In this document: positions 1 through 8,061 of the stretch, piece by piece | Layout: the number at the start of each line of letters is the position of its first letter | Position numbering within the stretch: the first letter of the stretch is position 1 | NCBI GenBank assembly: GCA_045631205.1 | Contig: JAZQUI010000026.1 | Coordinates: forward strand, 1 to 64,000 | From: HGM04593 sp045631205 | GTDB lineage: Bacteria; Bacteroidota; Bacteroidia; Bacteroidales; Bacteroidaceae | Reading direction: 5' to 3' | Length of the DNA: 64,000 nucleotides | Program-made: the position numbers and the translations under genes | The notes under the pieces: model-generated | Told to the model about the DNA's origin: nothing | The model's input: the letters and a program-made list of their open reading frames with translations, nothing else | Database searches by the model: none

Positions 1-9
1 GATAAACAC

Positions 10-180
10 GGCAAGGGAGGTTCGACTGAGGGTTCGCCTTTCTGCGACGTGAACAAAGAACCGAGCGACTGATTTTACTCGCGTGCCGGGCGTTTGGTTC
101 TTTGCGCGACAAAGAACGTCAAAGATATATTTTCAATGAGAAAATAACCGACAAATAACACCGAGAAGTCAAAAGCAAGA
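10..180 (+). repeat. Copy A (3' part) of a structured intergenic repeat
   Basis: This is the 3' half of a repeat that occurs twice more, at 8062-8430 (+) and 8541-8928 (-). Shared boxes are GGCAAGGGAG at 10-19 (GACAAGCGAG in the other copies), GAGCGACTG at 63-71, GTGCCGGGC at 83-91, CACCGAGAA at 159-167 and AAAAGCAAGA at 171-180. A hairpin at 97-117 has arms GTTCTTTG and CAAAGAAC and loop CGCGA. The same position in the other copies holds a hairpin of different sequence, with the distance to CACCGAGAA kept at 39-41 nt. The 5' half, if present, lies outside the window. No protein-coding gene is visible in 1-316. Confidence 0.7.
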
Positions 181-243
181 TTGTTTGGTATCGTATATGG
201 TGAGTGCCCACACATTTTTGCGACTGAACCAAAAAAACAAGGA

Positions 244-280
244 GCGCTACCACACTGCGCTACACACCGTAACCGTGTAT
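244..280 (-). pseudogene. Relic of a duplicated tRNA-Pro 5' half with its leader
   Basis: Positions 244-280 match 368-404 with only a few mismatches. That segment is the 5' part of the adjacent tRNA-Pro (acceptor strand and D arm) plus its upstream leader. Anticodon and T arms are absent from the relic, so it cannot make a tRNA. It lies just beyond the terminator of the intact gene, which fits a decayed tandem duplication. The two copies share the CCGTAACCGTGTAT leader block. Confidence 0.6.
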
Positions 281-314
281 AAAAAAGACCAACCCATTAG
301 AAAATGGATTGGTC
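281..314 (-). terminator. Rho-independent terminator of tRNA-Pro
   Basis: On the minus strand the arms GACCAATCCATT and AATGGGTTGGTC form a 12-bp stem with one mismatch (287-314), followed directly by six T. It lies 3 nt beyond the tRNA CCA end, so it is the stop signal for spt/tRNA-Pro readthrough or for the tRNA alone. Confidence 0.8.
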
Positions 315-316
315 AT

Positions 317-393
317 TGGTCGGGGCGACAGGATTCGAACCTGCGACCACCTGGTCCCAAACCAGGTGCGCTACCGGACTGCGCTACACCCCG
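317..393 (-). tRNA. tRNA-Pro (anticodon TGG)
   Basis: The minus strand folds as a full cloverleaf of 77 nt. The acceptor stem is CGGGGTG with CGCCCCG, the D arm contains AGTCCGGTAGC, the anticodon stem is CCTGG with CCAGG around the loop TTTGGGA (anticodon TGG), and the T loop is GGTTCGAATCC. The 3' ACCA is encoded. The TGG anticodon (UGG in RNA) can read most or all CCN proline codons. It starts 19 nt after the stop of the serine palmitoyltransferase gene on the same strand and is followed by a strong terminator, so co-transcription with processing is plausible. Confidence 0.95.
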
Positions 394-412
394 TAACCGT
401 GTATATGTTTTT

Positions 413-1600
413 TTATTTAATAATCTCCAACTGTTTGAAAATTGGCACCATAACCTCCAACGCTCTGTCGATCTGCTCTTTTGTATGAGTAGCCATAAGA
501 GAGAAACGAATCAGTGTGTCTTGCGGCGAGCACGCGGGGGGAACCACTGGGTTCACAAACACGCCGGCCTCCCACAACATCTTTGTCACAATAAATGTCT
601 TGTCGGTGTCGCGGATGTAAAGAGGTATAATGGGTGTCGAAGTATTACCTATCTCGAAACCGAGGTCACGGAAATTCTTCAACGTGTAATTTGTTATCTT
701 CCAAAGGTTTTCCAAACGCTCGGGCTCTTCCTGTATAATGTGCAGAGCTTCGAGTGCCGCCGCTGTTGCTGCGGGTGTGTTACTTGCGCTGAAGATATAA
801 GAGCGCGAGTTATGTCGTATGTAGTTAATTACCTCCTTGTCGGCTGCAATGAAACCTCCGATGGTTGCAAGCGACTTGCTGAAGGTACCCATAATCAAAT
901 CTACATCTTTTGTAGCACCAAAGTGGTCACAAGTACCGCGTCCCTGGTTGCCGAGAACACCCAAGCCGTGGGCTTCATCCACCATTATGCTTGCGTTGTA
1001 CTTATCTTTGAGGCGTACAATTTCGGGCAGGTTGGCTATATCGCCTTCCATACTGAAAACACCATCGACCACAATAAGTTTTATGGTATCAGGGGCACAA
1101 GCCTGCAACTCCTTCTCCAAAGCCTCCATATTATTGTGGCGGAACTTGCGCACAGTGGAGAATGAGAGGCGGCGACCATCGACAATTGATGCGTGATCGA
1201 GTTCATCGCATATTATTGTATCGCGACGGCCTGTTATGCAAGAGAGCACACCCAAGTTTACCTGGAAACCGGTTGAATAGACCAACGCCTCGTCTTTGCC
1301 AACAAACTGTGCAAGTTCATTTTCGAGTTGAAGGTGCAAATCTACCGTTCCGTTAAGGAAACGCGAACCGGCGCAACCTGTGCCATACTTACGTGTGGCT
1401 GCAATTGCTGCCTCCTTGATGCGAGGGTGGTTTGTAAGTCCCATATATGAGTTTGAGCCAAACATAAGTACTTTTTTTCCGCTCATAAGTACTTCGGTGT
1501 CCTGCTCGCTCTCTATGCAACGAAAATAAGGATAGACTCCCATAGCCATAAATCGCTGGGGAAGGTCATATTTTGCATATTTTTCTTTCAACAAACCCAT
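413..1600 (-). CDS. spt: Serine palmitoyltransferase (alpha-oxoamine synthase)
   Basis: A PLP enzyme of the alpha-oxoamine synthase family (395 residues). It condenses serine with a fatty acyl-CoA, the first step of sphingolipid synthesis. I assign SPT over KBL or BioF because the whole sequence, from the N-terminal MGLLKEKYAKYDLPQRFMAM onward, closely follows the SPT described in Bacteroides as I remember it. Typical elements are CAGSRFLNGT, the DELDHASIVDGRR block, VDEAHGLGVLG, and GTFSKSLATIGG, where the Lys is the PLP-binding residue. The start at 1600 is chosen because a -7-like CAAAGGTA (TACCTTTG on the minus strand) at 1649-1656 lies within the longer reading frame. The protein is expected to be cytosolic or membrane-associated. 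tRNA-Pro follows directly. Confidence 0.9.
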   Translation of the reverse strand: MGLLKEKYAKYDLPQRFMAMGVYPYFRCIESEQDTEVLMSGKKVLMFGSNSYMGLTNHPRIKEAAIAATRKYGTGCAGSRFLNGTVDLHLQLENELAQFVGKDEALVYSTGFQVNLGVLSCITGRRDTIICDELDHASIVDGRRLSFSTVRKFRHNNMEALEKELQACAPDTIKLIVVDGVFSMEGDIANLPEIVRLKDKYNASIMVDEAHGLGVLGNQGRGTCDHFGATKDVDLIMGTFSKSLATIGGFIAADKEVINYIRHNSRSYIFSASNTPAATAAALEALHIIQEEPERLENLWKITNYTLKNFRDLGFEIGNTSTPIIPLYIRDTDKTFIVTKMLWEAGVFVNPVVPPACSPQDTLIRFSLMATHTKEQIDRALEVMVPIFKQLEIIK

Positions 1601-1648
1601 TTTCTTTTCTTTTACCCTACACGCGGGATGTATTTCGTTTTCGAGATG

Positions 1649-1656
1649 CAAAGGTA
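1649..1656 (-). promoter_or_regulatory. -7 element for spt
   Basis: TACCTTTG on the minus strand matches the Bacteroidetes -7 consensus TAnnTTTG exactly. It lies 48 nt upstream of the spt ATG. No TTTG is correctly spaced upstream (the nearest is at a 16-nt spacing), so the -33 part is weak. Confidence 0.5.
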
Positions 1657-1696
1657 ATTATTTTTTCTTAAACAAAAACCTTTTAAGCATTCAAAT

Positions 1697-1744
1697 TCAA
1701 AAAAACTTATCTGTCACCGCACGCAAAAACGCGCGACAACAGAT
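1697..1744 (-). terminator. Probable terminator of the wza-wzc pair
   Basis: On the minus strand, arms ATCTGT and ACAGAT (ends of 1709-1744) enclose an inner CGCGC/GCGTG stem and a T-rich loop. A run of seven T follows at 1699-1705. It begins 8 nt after the wzc stop. The stem is interrupted, so the call is moderate. Confidence 0.5.
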
Positions 1745-1751
1745 TTTTGTT

Positions 1752-4196
1752 TTATTTATTTTTCTTTTTCTTCTTTTCGCCGTCTTCACCATCGGGACTA
1801 TATGTATTGCCATAGTAAGAATAGCCTGTTGCATAGGCACCCTTAGAGACATAACCGTATGTGCGTTTATGTTTACTAAGTTCGTCGCCATTGATTACAA
1901 CCGACACATTGGCGAGCTTACCGTCCTTCACAATGCCGTTCAGGAACTCAAAGGCGGTCTTTTCGGTATATTCAATGCGTGATACATATACCACAGCATC
2001 AACTACGCGGCTCAATATCAACGAGTCGGAAACAAGACCGATGGGCGCAGTATCCATAATTACATAGTCGAATTTCTTGCTCAAATAGTTTATGGCAATA
2101 TCGAGGTTCGACTTTGACAACAACTCGGCGGGGTTGGGAGGTACTATACCTGCGGGCAAGAGGTAGAGGTTATGAACCTCGCTCGAAGGAAGGATAAATT
2201 TATCGAGCATGCCAACCTCGTTCTCGTCGGCACAGAGGAAACTTGTGATACCCTCGGCTTTGGGGTCGATATTAAACACCTCGGCCAAACGGGGGCGACG
2301 GATATCCATACCCATCAAAAGTACTTTCTTACCAAGCATTGCTGCACTCACCGCAAAGTTAGAAGAGACAAAGGTCTTACCCTCGCCCGAAACTGCCGAT
2401 GTGAACATTATAACATTGCCGGTAGATTTCTTCATCACAAACTGCAAGTTGGTACGCATAGTGCGGAAGGCCTCGGCCATAATATCGTTGCAGTTGGCAC
2501 GCACCACAATTGACGAGCCACGGCCCGAAATACCGTGTTTCATGGGCACAGTAGCCACTATTGAGAGGGATGTAAGCGATTGCACCTCGTCGATAGATGC
2601 TATTTTTGTGCGGAGCAACTCCTTAATATATACATACAAAGAGGGCAAGAGCAAGCCGATGAATATTGCCGCAAGCAATATCATACTTTTGCGAGGAGCC
2701 ACAGGAGCCGAAGAGCACATTGCGGGGTCGATGCAACGGAGATTGTTGGCTGTCACAGCAAGTTGCAAGGCATTTTCCTCGTATTTCTGCAACAACATCA
2801 CATAGAGTTGCGATTTTATATCGCGCTCACGAGAAATCTCAACAAGAGAACGCTCCATATCGGGCGACATCTTCAAACGCGATGTATATTCGTCGGCAAG
2901 TTTTTTAAGTACTTCGTATTGTGCATCGAGCGACTTATCGAAGGCTGCAAGTGCCTCACGAATATCGGCTTGAAGGGCACGTACAGTCTCGGTCTGCAAT
3001 TTGAGAACGGGGTTCTCGGCGGTTGCAGTCAAGAGCAATTGGTTGCGAACAGCCACCTCGGCGTTATATTTTACAATGAGGTTCGACAACGATGCATCGT
3101 TTATCACTCCCATTGTAGAGGGTATCGATTGCAGGTCGTTCTTGGGGTTGTTTACATAAGCGTTGAGAAACTTGGAGTTTTCCATTACCACCTCCATTGC
3201 TTCCATCTTTTTCACATACTCCTCTTTGTTGCGAAGCACCTGCGGTGCATCAATTTCGGGAGCAAGCAGCTGGTTGGCTTTCTTGTAGTTTGCAAGTTTC
3301 TTCTCACGCTCGGTGAGCTCGCCATTAATAACACTGATACGCTGTTTGATAAACTCTTCGGTATCACGAGCAACCTGGCGTTTATCCTCGTTGGTCACAT
3401 TGTTGTAACTGTCGATAAGAGCCGAAATAAAGTCGATACCATTTGAAGGAACAGTGGTATTTGTTGCAACAACAGCCACCGAAGCGGTTTTTGATACAGG
3501 AGCTATTGCCAAAGAGGCTCTATAGCCGGCGGCGGTTGATGTCAAAGGAGAAATAGTAATATTTACATCAAACAAGTTGTCAAAGCCCTCCTGCTTGGTA
3601 AGCAGCACATCTCCTTTTTCGGTCTGCAACAGATAGGGGAAAACATCTATGCGTTCTTCCTCTGATTCAACTTCAAGCCCCTCACTCTCATTTTCATAGC
3701 TATAAGAAACCACATACGCGGTATCATCGGCAACAGAAAGTGATATACGCAACGATGCACGCAATTCCTCGAGGTCTTTTGCCTTAATAGTTGCATTAAC
3801 AGGGCTTGCACCTTTATATATAGGTGTTACTCCAAAAAGTTTGGGACGTGAGTATGAGATATACAAACCGGCATCGGCCACCGCACCGCGAACTACCGAC
3901 ATTGAGTTGATAACCTCTATCTCATTTTCCACATTTGAGTTTCCACCTTGGTAACCGAAATCGGTGAGCATATCGAGCTGTGAGGCAAAAGAACCCTTCT
4001 CGGCATCCTGCAACAGAATTTTAGCCGATACCTGATATACTTTTGTGGCATTATACAAATGAAATGCTGCCACAAAAAGGCACACTGCAACAGAAACTGC
4101 AAAGAGTTTCCAGTTCAACAAAAAGTGATGCAACAGCAACGCAAGGTTAAAATCGTTGCCACCATCTTCCTGGTTGATATTACGCTCTATATCCAT
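1752..4196 (-). CDS. Wzc-type polysaccharide chain-length regulator and BY-tyrosine kinase
   Basis: An inner-membrane protein of 814 residues that controls chain length and export of capsule or exopolysaccharide. The N-terminal Wzz segment starts with a membrane helix (about 30-50). A long periplasmic part with coiled coil (about 280-480) is followed by a second helix (504-524). The cytoplasmic BY-kinase domain has a Walker A at 601-608 (SGEGKT), an A' motif near 625-636 (VLLMGMDIRRP) and a Walker B at 711-717 (YVIMDTA). The C-terminus carries a tyrosine cluster (780-799) for autophosphorylation and ends in an unusual run of lysines. Its start lies 7 nt after the stop of the Wza-like gene, so the two form an operon. 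No polymerase or glycosyltransferase adjoins them. Confidence 0.9.
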   Translation of the reverse strand: MDIERNINQEDGGNDFNLALLLHHFLLNWKLFAVSVAVCLFVAAFHLYNATKVYQVSAKILLQDAEKGSFASQLDMLTDFGYQGGNSNVENEIEVINSMSVVRGAVADAGLYISYSRPKLFGVTPIYKGASPVNATIKAKDLEELRASLRISLSVADDTAYVVSYSYENESEGLEVESEEERIDVFPYLLQTEKGDVLLTKQEGFDNLFDVNITISPLTSTAAGYRASLAIAPVSKTASVAVVATNTTVPSNGIDFISALIDSYNNVTNEDKRQVARDTEEFIKQRISVINGELTEREKKLANYKKANQLLAPEIDAPQVLRNKEEYVKKMEAMEVVMENSKFLNAYVNNPKNDLQSIPSTMGVINDASLSNLIVKYNAEVAVRNQLLLTATAENPVLKLQTETVRALQADIREALAAFDKSLDAQYEVLKKLADEYTSRLKMSPDMERSLVEISRERDIKSQLYVMLLQKYEENALQLAVTANNLRCIDPAMCSSAPVAPRKSMILLAAIFIGLLLPSLYVYIKELLRTKIASIDEVQSLTSLSIVATVPMKHGISGRGSSIVVRANCNDIMAEAFRTMRTNLQFVMKKSTGNVIMFTSAVSGEGKTFVSSNFAVSAAMLGKKVLLMGMDIRRPRLAEVFNIDPKAEGITSFLCADENEVGMLDKFILPSSEVHNLYLLPAGIVPPNPAELLSKSNLDIAINYLSKKFDYVIMDTAPIGLVSDSLILSRVVDAVVYVSRIEYTEKTAFEFLNGIVKDGKLANVSVVINGDELSKHKRTYGYVSKGAYATGYSYYGNTYSPDGEDGEKKKKKNK

Positions 4197-4203
4197 AATA
4201 TTA

Positions 4204-5007
4204 TTAGTGCAAGATGTTATACAATAGAGATGTTAAAGATACCAAGATTGATGCGGTTGAGAACCACAACGAGGTGGTACTGCCAACATCTGAGCCCTTG
4301 GCTTTCGCCTTATTGGGGGTAACATATACCACATCGTTCTGTTGGAGATGATAACAGGGAGATGTTACCACAGAAGCATCGGTGAGGTCGAGTTCGTGAA
4401 CAGAGGTTTTTCCGTTAACGTCCTCGCGAATAACCTTCACATTCTCACGCATACCGTAGATGGTCATATCGCGTGCAAATGCAAGGGCCTGGAAAATATT
4501 GACCTTCTCATTTGTTATGGTAAAGGTTCCGGGGTTTGCGACTTCACCAAGTACCGAAATCTTGAAATCGGCAAAACGCACTGTTACAATTGGGGGAATG
4601 GTAAAGGCGTTCTTTATTTTATTGAGAATTATTACCTCGAGCTCTTTCTTTGTGAGACCGGCGACGTGCAAGGTACCCAATACAGGGAATTCGATATTTC
4701 CCTCGTTATCGACAAGATAACTCTGATATGTGGGCTGAGAGGTTACGGTTTGTCTCAAATCGTAAGGCTGTGACACCAAGAGATTGTAAGGTGCCGACGC
4801 GGAAACATCGTTGGGAGACACGACAATAATATTCAGCAAATCGCGGGGCTGTATCTTGTTCTCGAACACGGTATCGGCCTGTGCAATTTGAGAAAGTTCG
4901 TTGCTGTTCTGCAAATAAGGCACCTGTTTATAAGATGTACACGACGTTGAGAACAACACAACGGTCATTACCACCAGACTCCAAATTTTAGCACTTGTCA
5001 GTTTCAT
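4204..5007 (-). CDS. Wza-like polysaccharide export outer-membrane lipoprotein
   Basis: A 267-residue outer-membrane export protein that partners the downstream Wzc kinase. A signal peptide ends in a lipobox (FSTSC, Cys at about 23). The Poly_export domain follows (IQPRDLLNIIVVSPNDV, about 52-140) with at least one SLBB domain (ISVLGEVANPGTF, about 150-220). The final 20 residues are hydrophobic and probably form the membrane-inserting segment. The family size in Bacteroidales is about 260-270, so the gene is complete. It is the first gene of a two-gene operon. Confidence 0.9.
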   Translation of the reverse strand: MKLTSAKIWSLVVMTVVLFSTSCTSYKQVPYLQNSNELSQIAQADTVFENKIQPRDLLNIIVVSPNDVSASAPYNLLVSQPYDLRQTVTSQPTYQSYLVDNEGNIEFPVLGTLHVAGLTKKELEVIILNKIKNAFTIPPIVTVRFADFKISVLGEVANPGTFTITNEKVNIFQALAFARDMTIYGMRENVKVIREDVNGKTSVHELDLTDASVVTSPCYHLQQNDVVYVTPNKAKAKGSDVGSTTSLWFSTASILVSLTSLLYNILH

Positions 5008-5075
5008 ATAGCTGTTTTATTTAGTCACAATTACGGTATCCTGTTCACTAACGTACACAAATACCCATTATTTTG

Positions 5076-5083
5076 CAAATATA
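5076..5083 (-). promoter_or_regulatory. -7 element for the wza-wzc operon
   Basis: TATATTTG on the minus strand fits TAnnTTTG and lies about 70 nt before the wza start. A correctly spaced TTTG was not found, so this is a partial match. Confidence 0.4.
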
Positions 5084-5240
5084 GTAACAAACTTGCGAAG
5101 TTTATAAAACTTTCTTTAATATTTTACAAAGAGCAACATAAATTGTGGCCGGAAATGGGAAAAAGCATCGAAACAGGCGAACAGAGCGCGGTTGAAAGTT
5201 ATTTCACAATTATTCGAGATTATTTTTGAATATATTTTAA

Positions 5241-5272
5241 TTTGGTCATTTATTTATATTGCACTATCTTCG
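5241..5272 (+). promoter_or_regulatory. Promoter of mltG-GH20
   Basis: TTTG at 5241-5244, a 20-nt spacer, then TATCTTCG at 5265-5272. This is the Bacteroidetes -33/-7 arrangement with one mismatch. Transcription should start near 5279, leaving a leader of about 18 nt before the mltG ATG at 5297. Confidence 0.75.
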
Positions 5273-5296
5273 CCGTAAGAAAACAAACAAAAACAG

Positions 5297-6325
5297 ATGA
5301 AACTGAAAGTAATTATATCAATCATTGCCTTTGTGGCTATTGTGGCTGCCGGCACGTTGCTCTTCGGGTACTACATTCTTAAATGCCCGCAAATAAGCCT
5401 TGAAGAGACTGTTTACATAAACATCTACCCTTACGACAATGCGCGCAGCATTATGGAGAAGATTGAAGAGGCTGCCCACCCCACTACTATGCTCGGATTT
5501 AAAATGCTTGCCGACCATAACAACCTTAACAAACAGAGAAAAACGGGCAGGTTCGCAATTAAGGATGGCGACGATATGCACACGCTTTACGTGCGTCTGG
5601 TGAGCAACCAGCAGACACCGGTGATGGTGACCGTACCCTCGACACGCACCGTGGAACAGATGCTTTCGGCTGCAAGCAAACAGCTTATGATTGACTCGGC
5701 AAGCATATGCCGCCTTGCCACCGACCACCGTTATTACGGATATATGGGCTACACACGCGAGACACTGCCCTGCATATTTATTCCCAACAGTTACGAACTT
5801 TACTGGGATGTTACTCCGCAGAACTTTATGATGAGAATGTTGCGCGAGCACGACCTGTTCTGGAACAAGACTCGTCGCGGAAAGGCAAAAGCCATAGGGC
5901 TCACCATTGAAGAGGTGGCAACACTCGCTTCCATTGTCGATGAGGAGACTAACAACAATGCTGAAAAACCTATTGTGGCAGGCCTTTATATGAACCGCTT
6001 GAAACGAGGAATGCCTTTGCAGGCCGACCCGACAGTGAAATATGCCTTGGGCGACTTCACACGCAAACGTATTCTTAAAAAGGACCTGGAAACAGATTCC
6101 CCCTACAACACTTACAAATACGCAGGACTGCCTCCCGGTCCCATACGCATTCCCACAATACAGGCTATAGAGAGCGTTCTTAACTACACAAGACATAACT
6201 ACCTTTATATGTGCGCAAAAGAGGATTTCTCGGGCACACACAATTTTGCCACCACCCTCACCGAGCACAACAAAAACGCGCAACGCTACCAGCAGGCGCT
6301 TAACAAGTTAAAGATAACAAAATGA
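5297..6325 (+). CDS. mltG: Endolytic murein transglycosylase MltG
   Basis: A 342-residue inner-membrane lytic transglycosylase that cleaves nascent glycan strands and so limits their length. One N-terminal membrane helix (about 5-27) is followed by a LysM-like region and the YceG catalytic domain. The conserved block ASIVDEETNN holds the expected catalytic Glu (E217, beside the E. coli position 218). LQADPTVKYALGD and YNTYKYAGLPPGPI are family hallmarks. Its TGA overlaps the ATG of the hexosaminidase gene (ATGA at 6322-6325), so the two are translationally coupled. Confidence 0.93.
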   Translation: MKLKVIISIIAFVAIVAAGTLLFGYYILKCPQISLEETVYINIYPYDNARSIMEKIEEAAHPTTMLGFKMLADHNNLNKQRKTGRFAIKDGDDMHTLYVRLVSNQQTPVMVTVPSTRTVEQMLSAASKQLMIDSASICRLATDHRYYGYMGYTRETLPCIFIPNSYELYWDVTPQNFMMRMLREHDLFWNKTRRGKAKAIGLTIEEVATLASIVDEETNNNAEKPIVAGLYMNRLKRGMPLQADPTVKYALGDFTRKRILKKDLETDSPYNTYKYAGLPPGPIRIPTIQAIESVLNYTRHNYLYMCAKEDFSGTHNFATTLTEHNKNAQRYQQALNKLKITK

Positions 6326-7941
6326 GAAGAATAACAGCATTCACCATTATCGCCGCCATTTGCACGGTGACAATTTTTGCACAAAGCCCCACTGCCGCGC
6401 TGATTCCAATGCCAAACAAGGTTGTGATTGACGCAAAGGGAGCGGCTTTTAACCTTAAAAAAAGAAACAAACTGCACTGCGACCTGCCGGCAGAGTCCTT
6501 TGCTGTGAAAGAGCTTATGCGCACTATTGAGAAGCGCACCGGGGTTACACTTGTGCCAAGCAAGAAGGGCGACATTACAATGCGCATAGACTCCGCAATA
6601 CAGGACAGCGAACATTACAAAATTGTGGTTACCGAAAAAAAGGTAGAGATTACAGGCGCAAGTTCCACAGCTCTGCTTCACGCCATAAGAACCATTGACC
6701 AGATACTGCTAGGCGACATAATCAACAGCAACAATGGCAAAATAGCCTGCCTCACAATTGACGACGAACCACGCTACGGACATCGCGCAATTATGCTAGA
6801 CCCGGCACGTCACTTTCTACCTGTAAAGGATGTAAAATTCTTCATCGACCAAATAGCAAAATTCAAATACAACGTTCTGCAACTGCACCTCACCGACGAC
6901 CAGGGGTGGCGCGTGGAGATTAAAAGCCACCCTCGCCTCACTGAAAAGGGTGCTTTCCGTAACAAACAAGGTAGCAACCAAGGCCCCGACAACGGATACT
7001 ACACACAGGAAGAACTGAAAGAACTTGTAGAATATGCCGCCGAACGCGGTATTGAGATTATACCCGAGCTTGACATTCCCGGACACTCCGTGGCGATACT
7101 CGCCGCCTATCCGCAGATTGGGTGCGCATTCCGCCACAACGAGGAGAAAAACCTGAACGCAACAACAAATATGATGTTGTGTGCTTGCAGCGACGAGGCA
7201 TACCGCATATATGCCGACATATTCAAAGAACTTGCCGAGATATTCCCATCGCCCAACATACACCTCGGTGGCGACGAAGCTGCAATTAAAGCGAACTGGG
7301 CAAAGTGCGACGATTGCCTGGCACTGATGAAAGAAAAGGGTTACACAAGTCCCGCGCAATTGATGAATGTGTTTTTCGGCAAGATGCTCGAAGAGGTGCG
7401 CAAAAACGGCAAAAAGCCGACTCTTTGGTGCGAGCTCGACAATATATGGCCACCCGCCAACGATTACCTATTCCCCTACCCTGCCGATGTAACGTTAGTA
7501 ACCTGGCGCAATGCGCTAACACCCAAATGCATTGAGCTTACACAAAAATATGGACATAACCTTATTATGGCACCCGGCGAACATGCCTACTTCGACTACC
7601 CGCAGTATAGCGGCGATCTGCCCGAACATGGCAACTGGGGTATGCCCATTACCACACTGCAACAGACCTACGCCCTAGACCCCGGATACGGACTACCGGA
7701 AGAGGAACGCACGCACATACTCGGCGTTATGGGCACATTATGGAGCGAAGCAATACGCGACATTAACCGCGTATGTTATATGACCTTCCCGCGCGCTCTT
7801 GCCCTTGCCGAGGCGGGATGGACCGAAATGCCACAACGCAGTTGGGAGGGTTTTAAAGAGCGTATTTTTCCGTGCATTACCGACCTTATTAAGTGTGGCG
7901 TAGCGGTGAGGGCTCCTTTTGAAATTTCACCAAGAGAATAA
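6322..7941 (+). CDS. Beta-N-acetylhexosaminidase, GH20
   Basis: A secreted glycosidase of 539 residues that removes terminal GlcNAc or GalNAc. A signal peptide (about 1-20, ending ITIFA-like before QSP) is followed by a GH20b domain (to about 140) and the GH20 barrel. HLTDDQGWRVEIK is the substrate-binding block, and HLGGDEA gives the D318-E319 pair for substrate-assisted catalysis. Coupling to mltG suggests a role in peptidoglycan glycan turnover, but host mucin or N-glycan substrates are equally usual for the family. A strong terminator follows at 7963-8004. Confidence 0.92.
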   Translation: MRRITAFTIIAAICTVTIFAQSPTAALIPMPNKVVIDAKGAAFNLKKRNKLHCDLPAESFAVKELMRTIEKRTGVTLVPSKKGDITMRIDSAIQDSEHYKIVVTEKKVEITGASSTALLHAIRTIDQILLGDIINSNNGKIACLTIDDEPRYGHRAIMLDPARHFLPVKDVKFFIDQIAKFKYNVLQLHLTDDQGWRVEIKSHPRLTEKGAFRNKQGSNQGPDNGYYTQEELKELVEYAAERGIEIIPELDIPGHSVAILAAYPQIGCAFRHNEEKNLNATTNMMLCACSDEAYRIYADIFKELAEIFPSPNIHLGGDEAAIKANWAKCDDCLALMKEKGYTSPAQLMNVFFGKMLEEVRKNGKKPTLWCELDNIWPPANDYLFPYPADVTLVTWRNALTPKCIELTQKYGHNLIMAPGEHAYFDYPQYSGDLPEHGNWGMPITTLQQTYALDPGYGLPEEERTHILGVMGTLWSEAIRDINRVCYMTFPRALALAEAGWTEMPQRSWEGFKERIFPCITDLIKCGVAVRAPFEISPRE

Positions 7942-7962
7942 GTTAATATCCCCGCCGAGTGA

Positions 7963-8004
7963 AATAAACCCCAAAAGTTAGACAAAAAACTTTTGGGGTT
8001 TATT
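7963..8004 (+). terminator. Terminator after the GH20 gene
   Basis: A 17-bp perfect stem: the arm at 7963-7979 (AATAAACCCCAAAAGTT) pairs with 7988-8004. It is AT-rich at the base, begins 22 nt after the stop codon, and is followed by TTTTA. Confidence 0.85.
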
Positions 8005-8061
8005 TTATGCGTAAGAAACACGATTATTCAGCATTGCAAAAAAATTAGACATAAGAACAGG

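Noticed and set aside
185..1165. A 326-codon plus-strand frame over tRNA-Pro and spt
   Set aside because: It is antisense to spt and includes the tRNA. The product has no domain, and the composition is that of a shadow frame.
5318..6283. A 321-codon minus-strand frame
   Set aside because: Antisense to mltG and without domain or leader signals.
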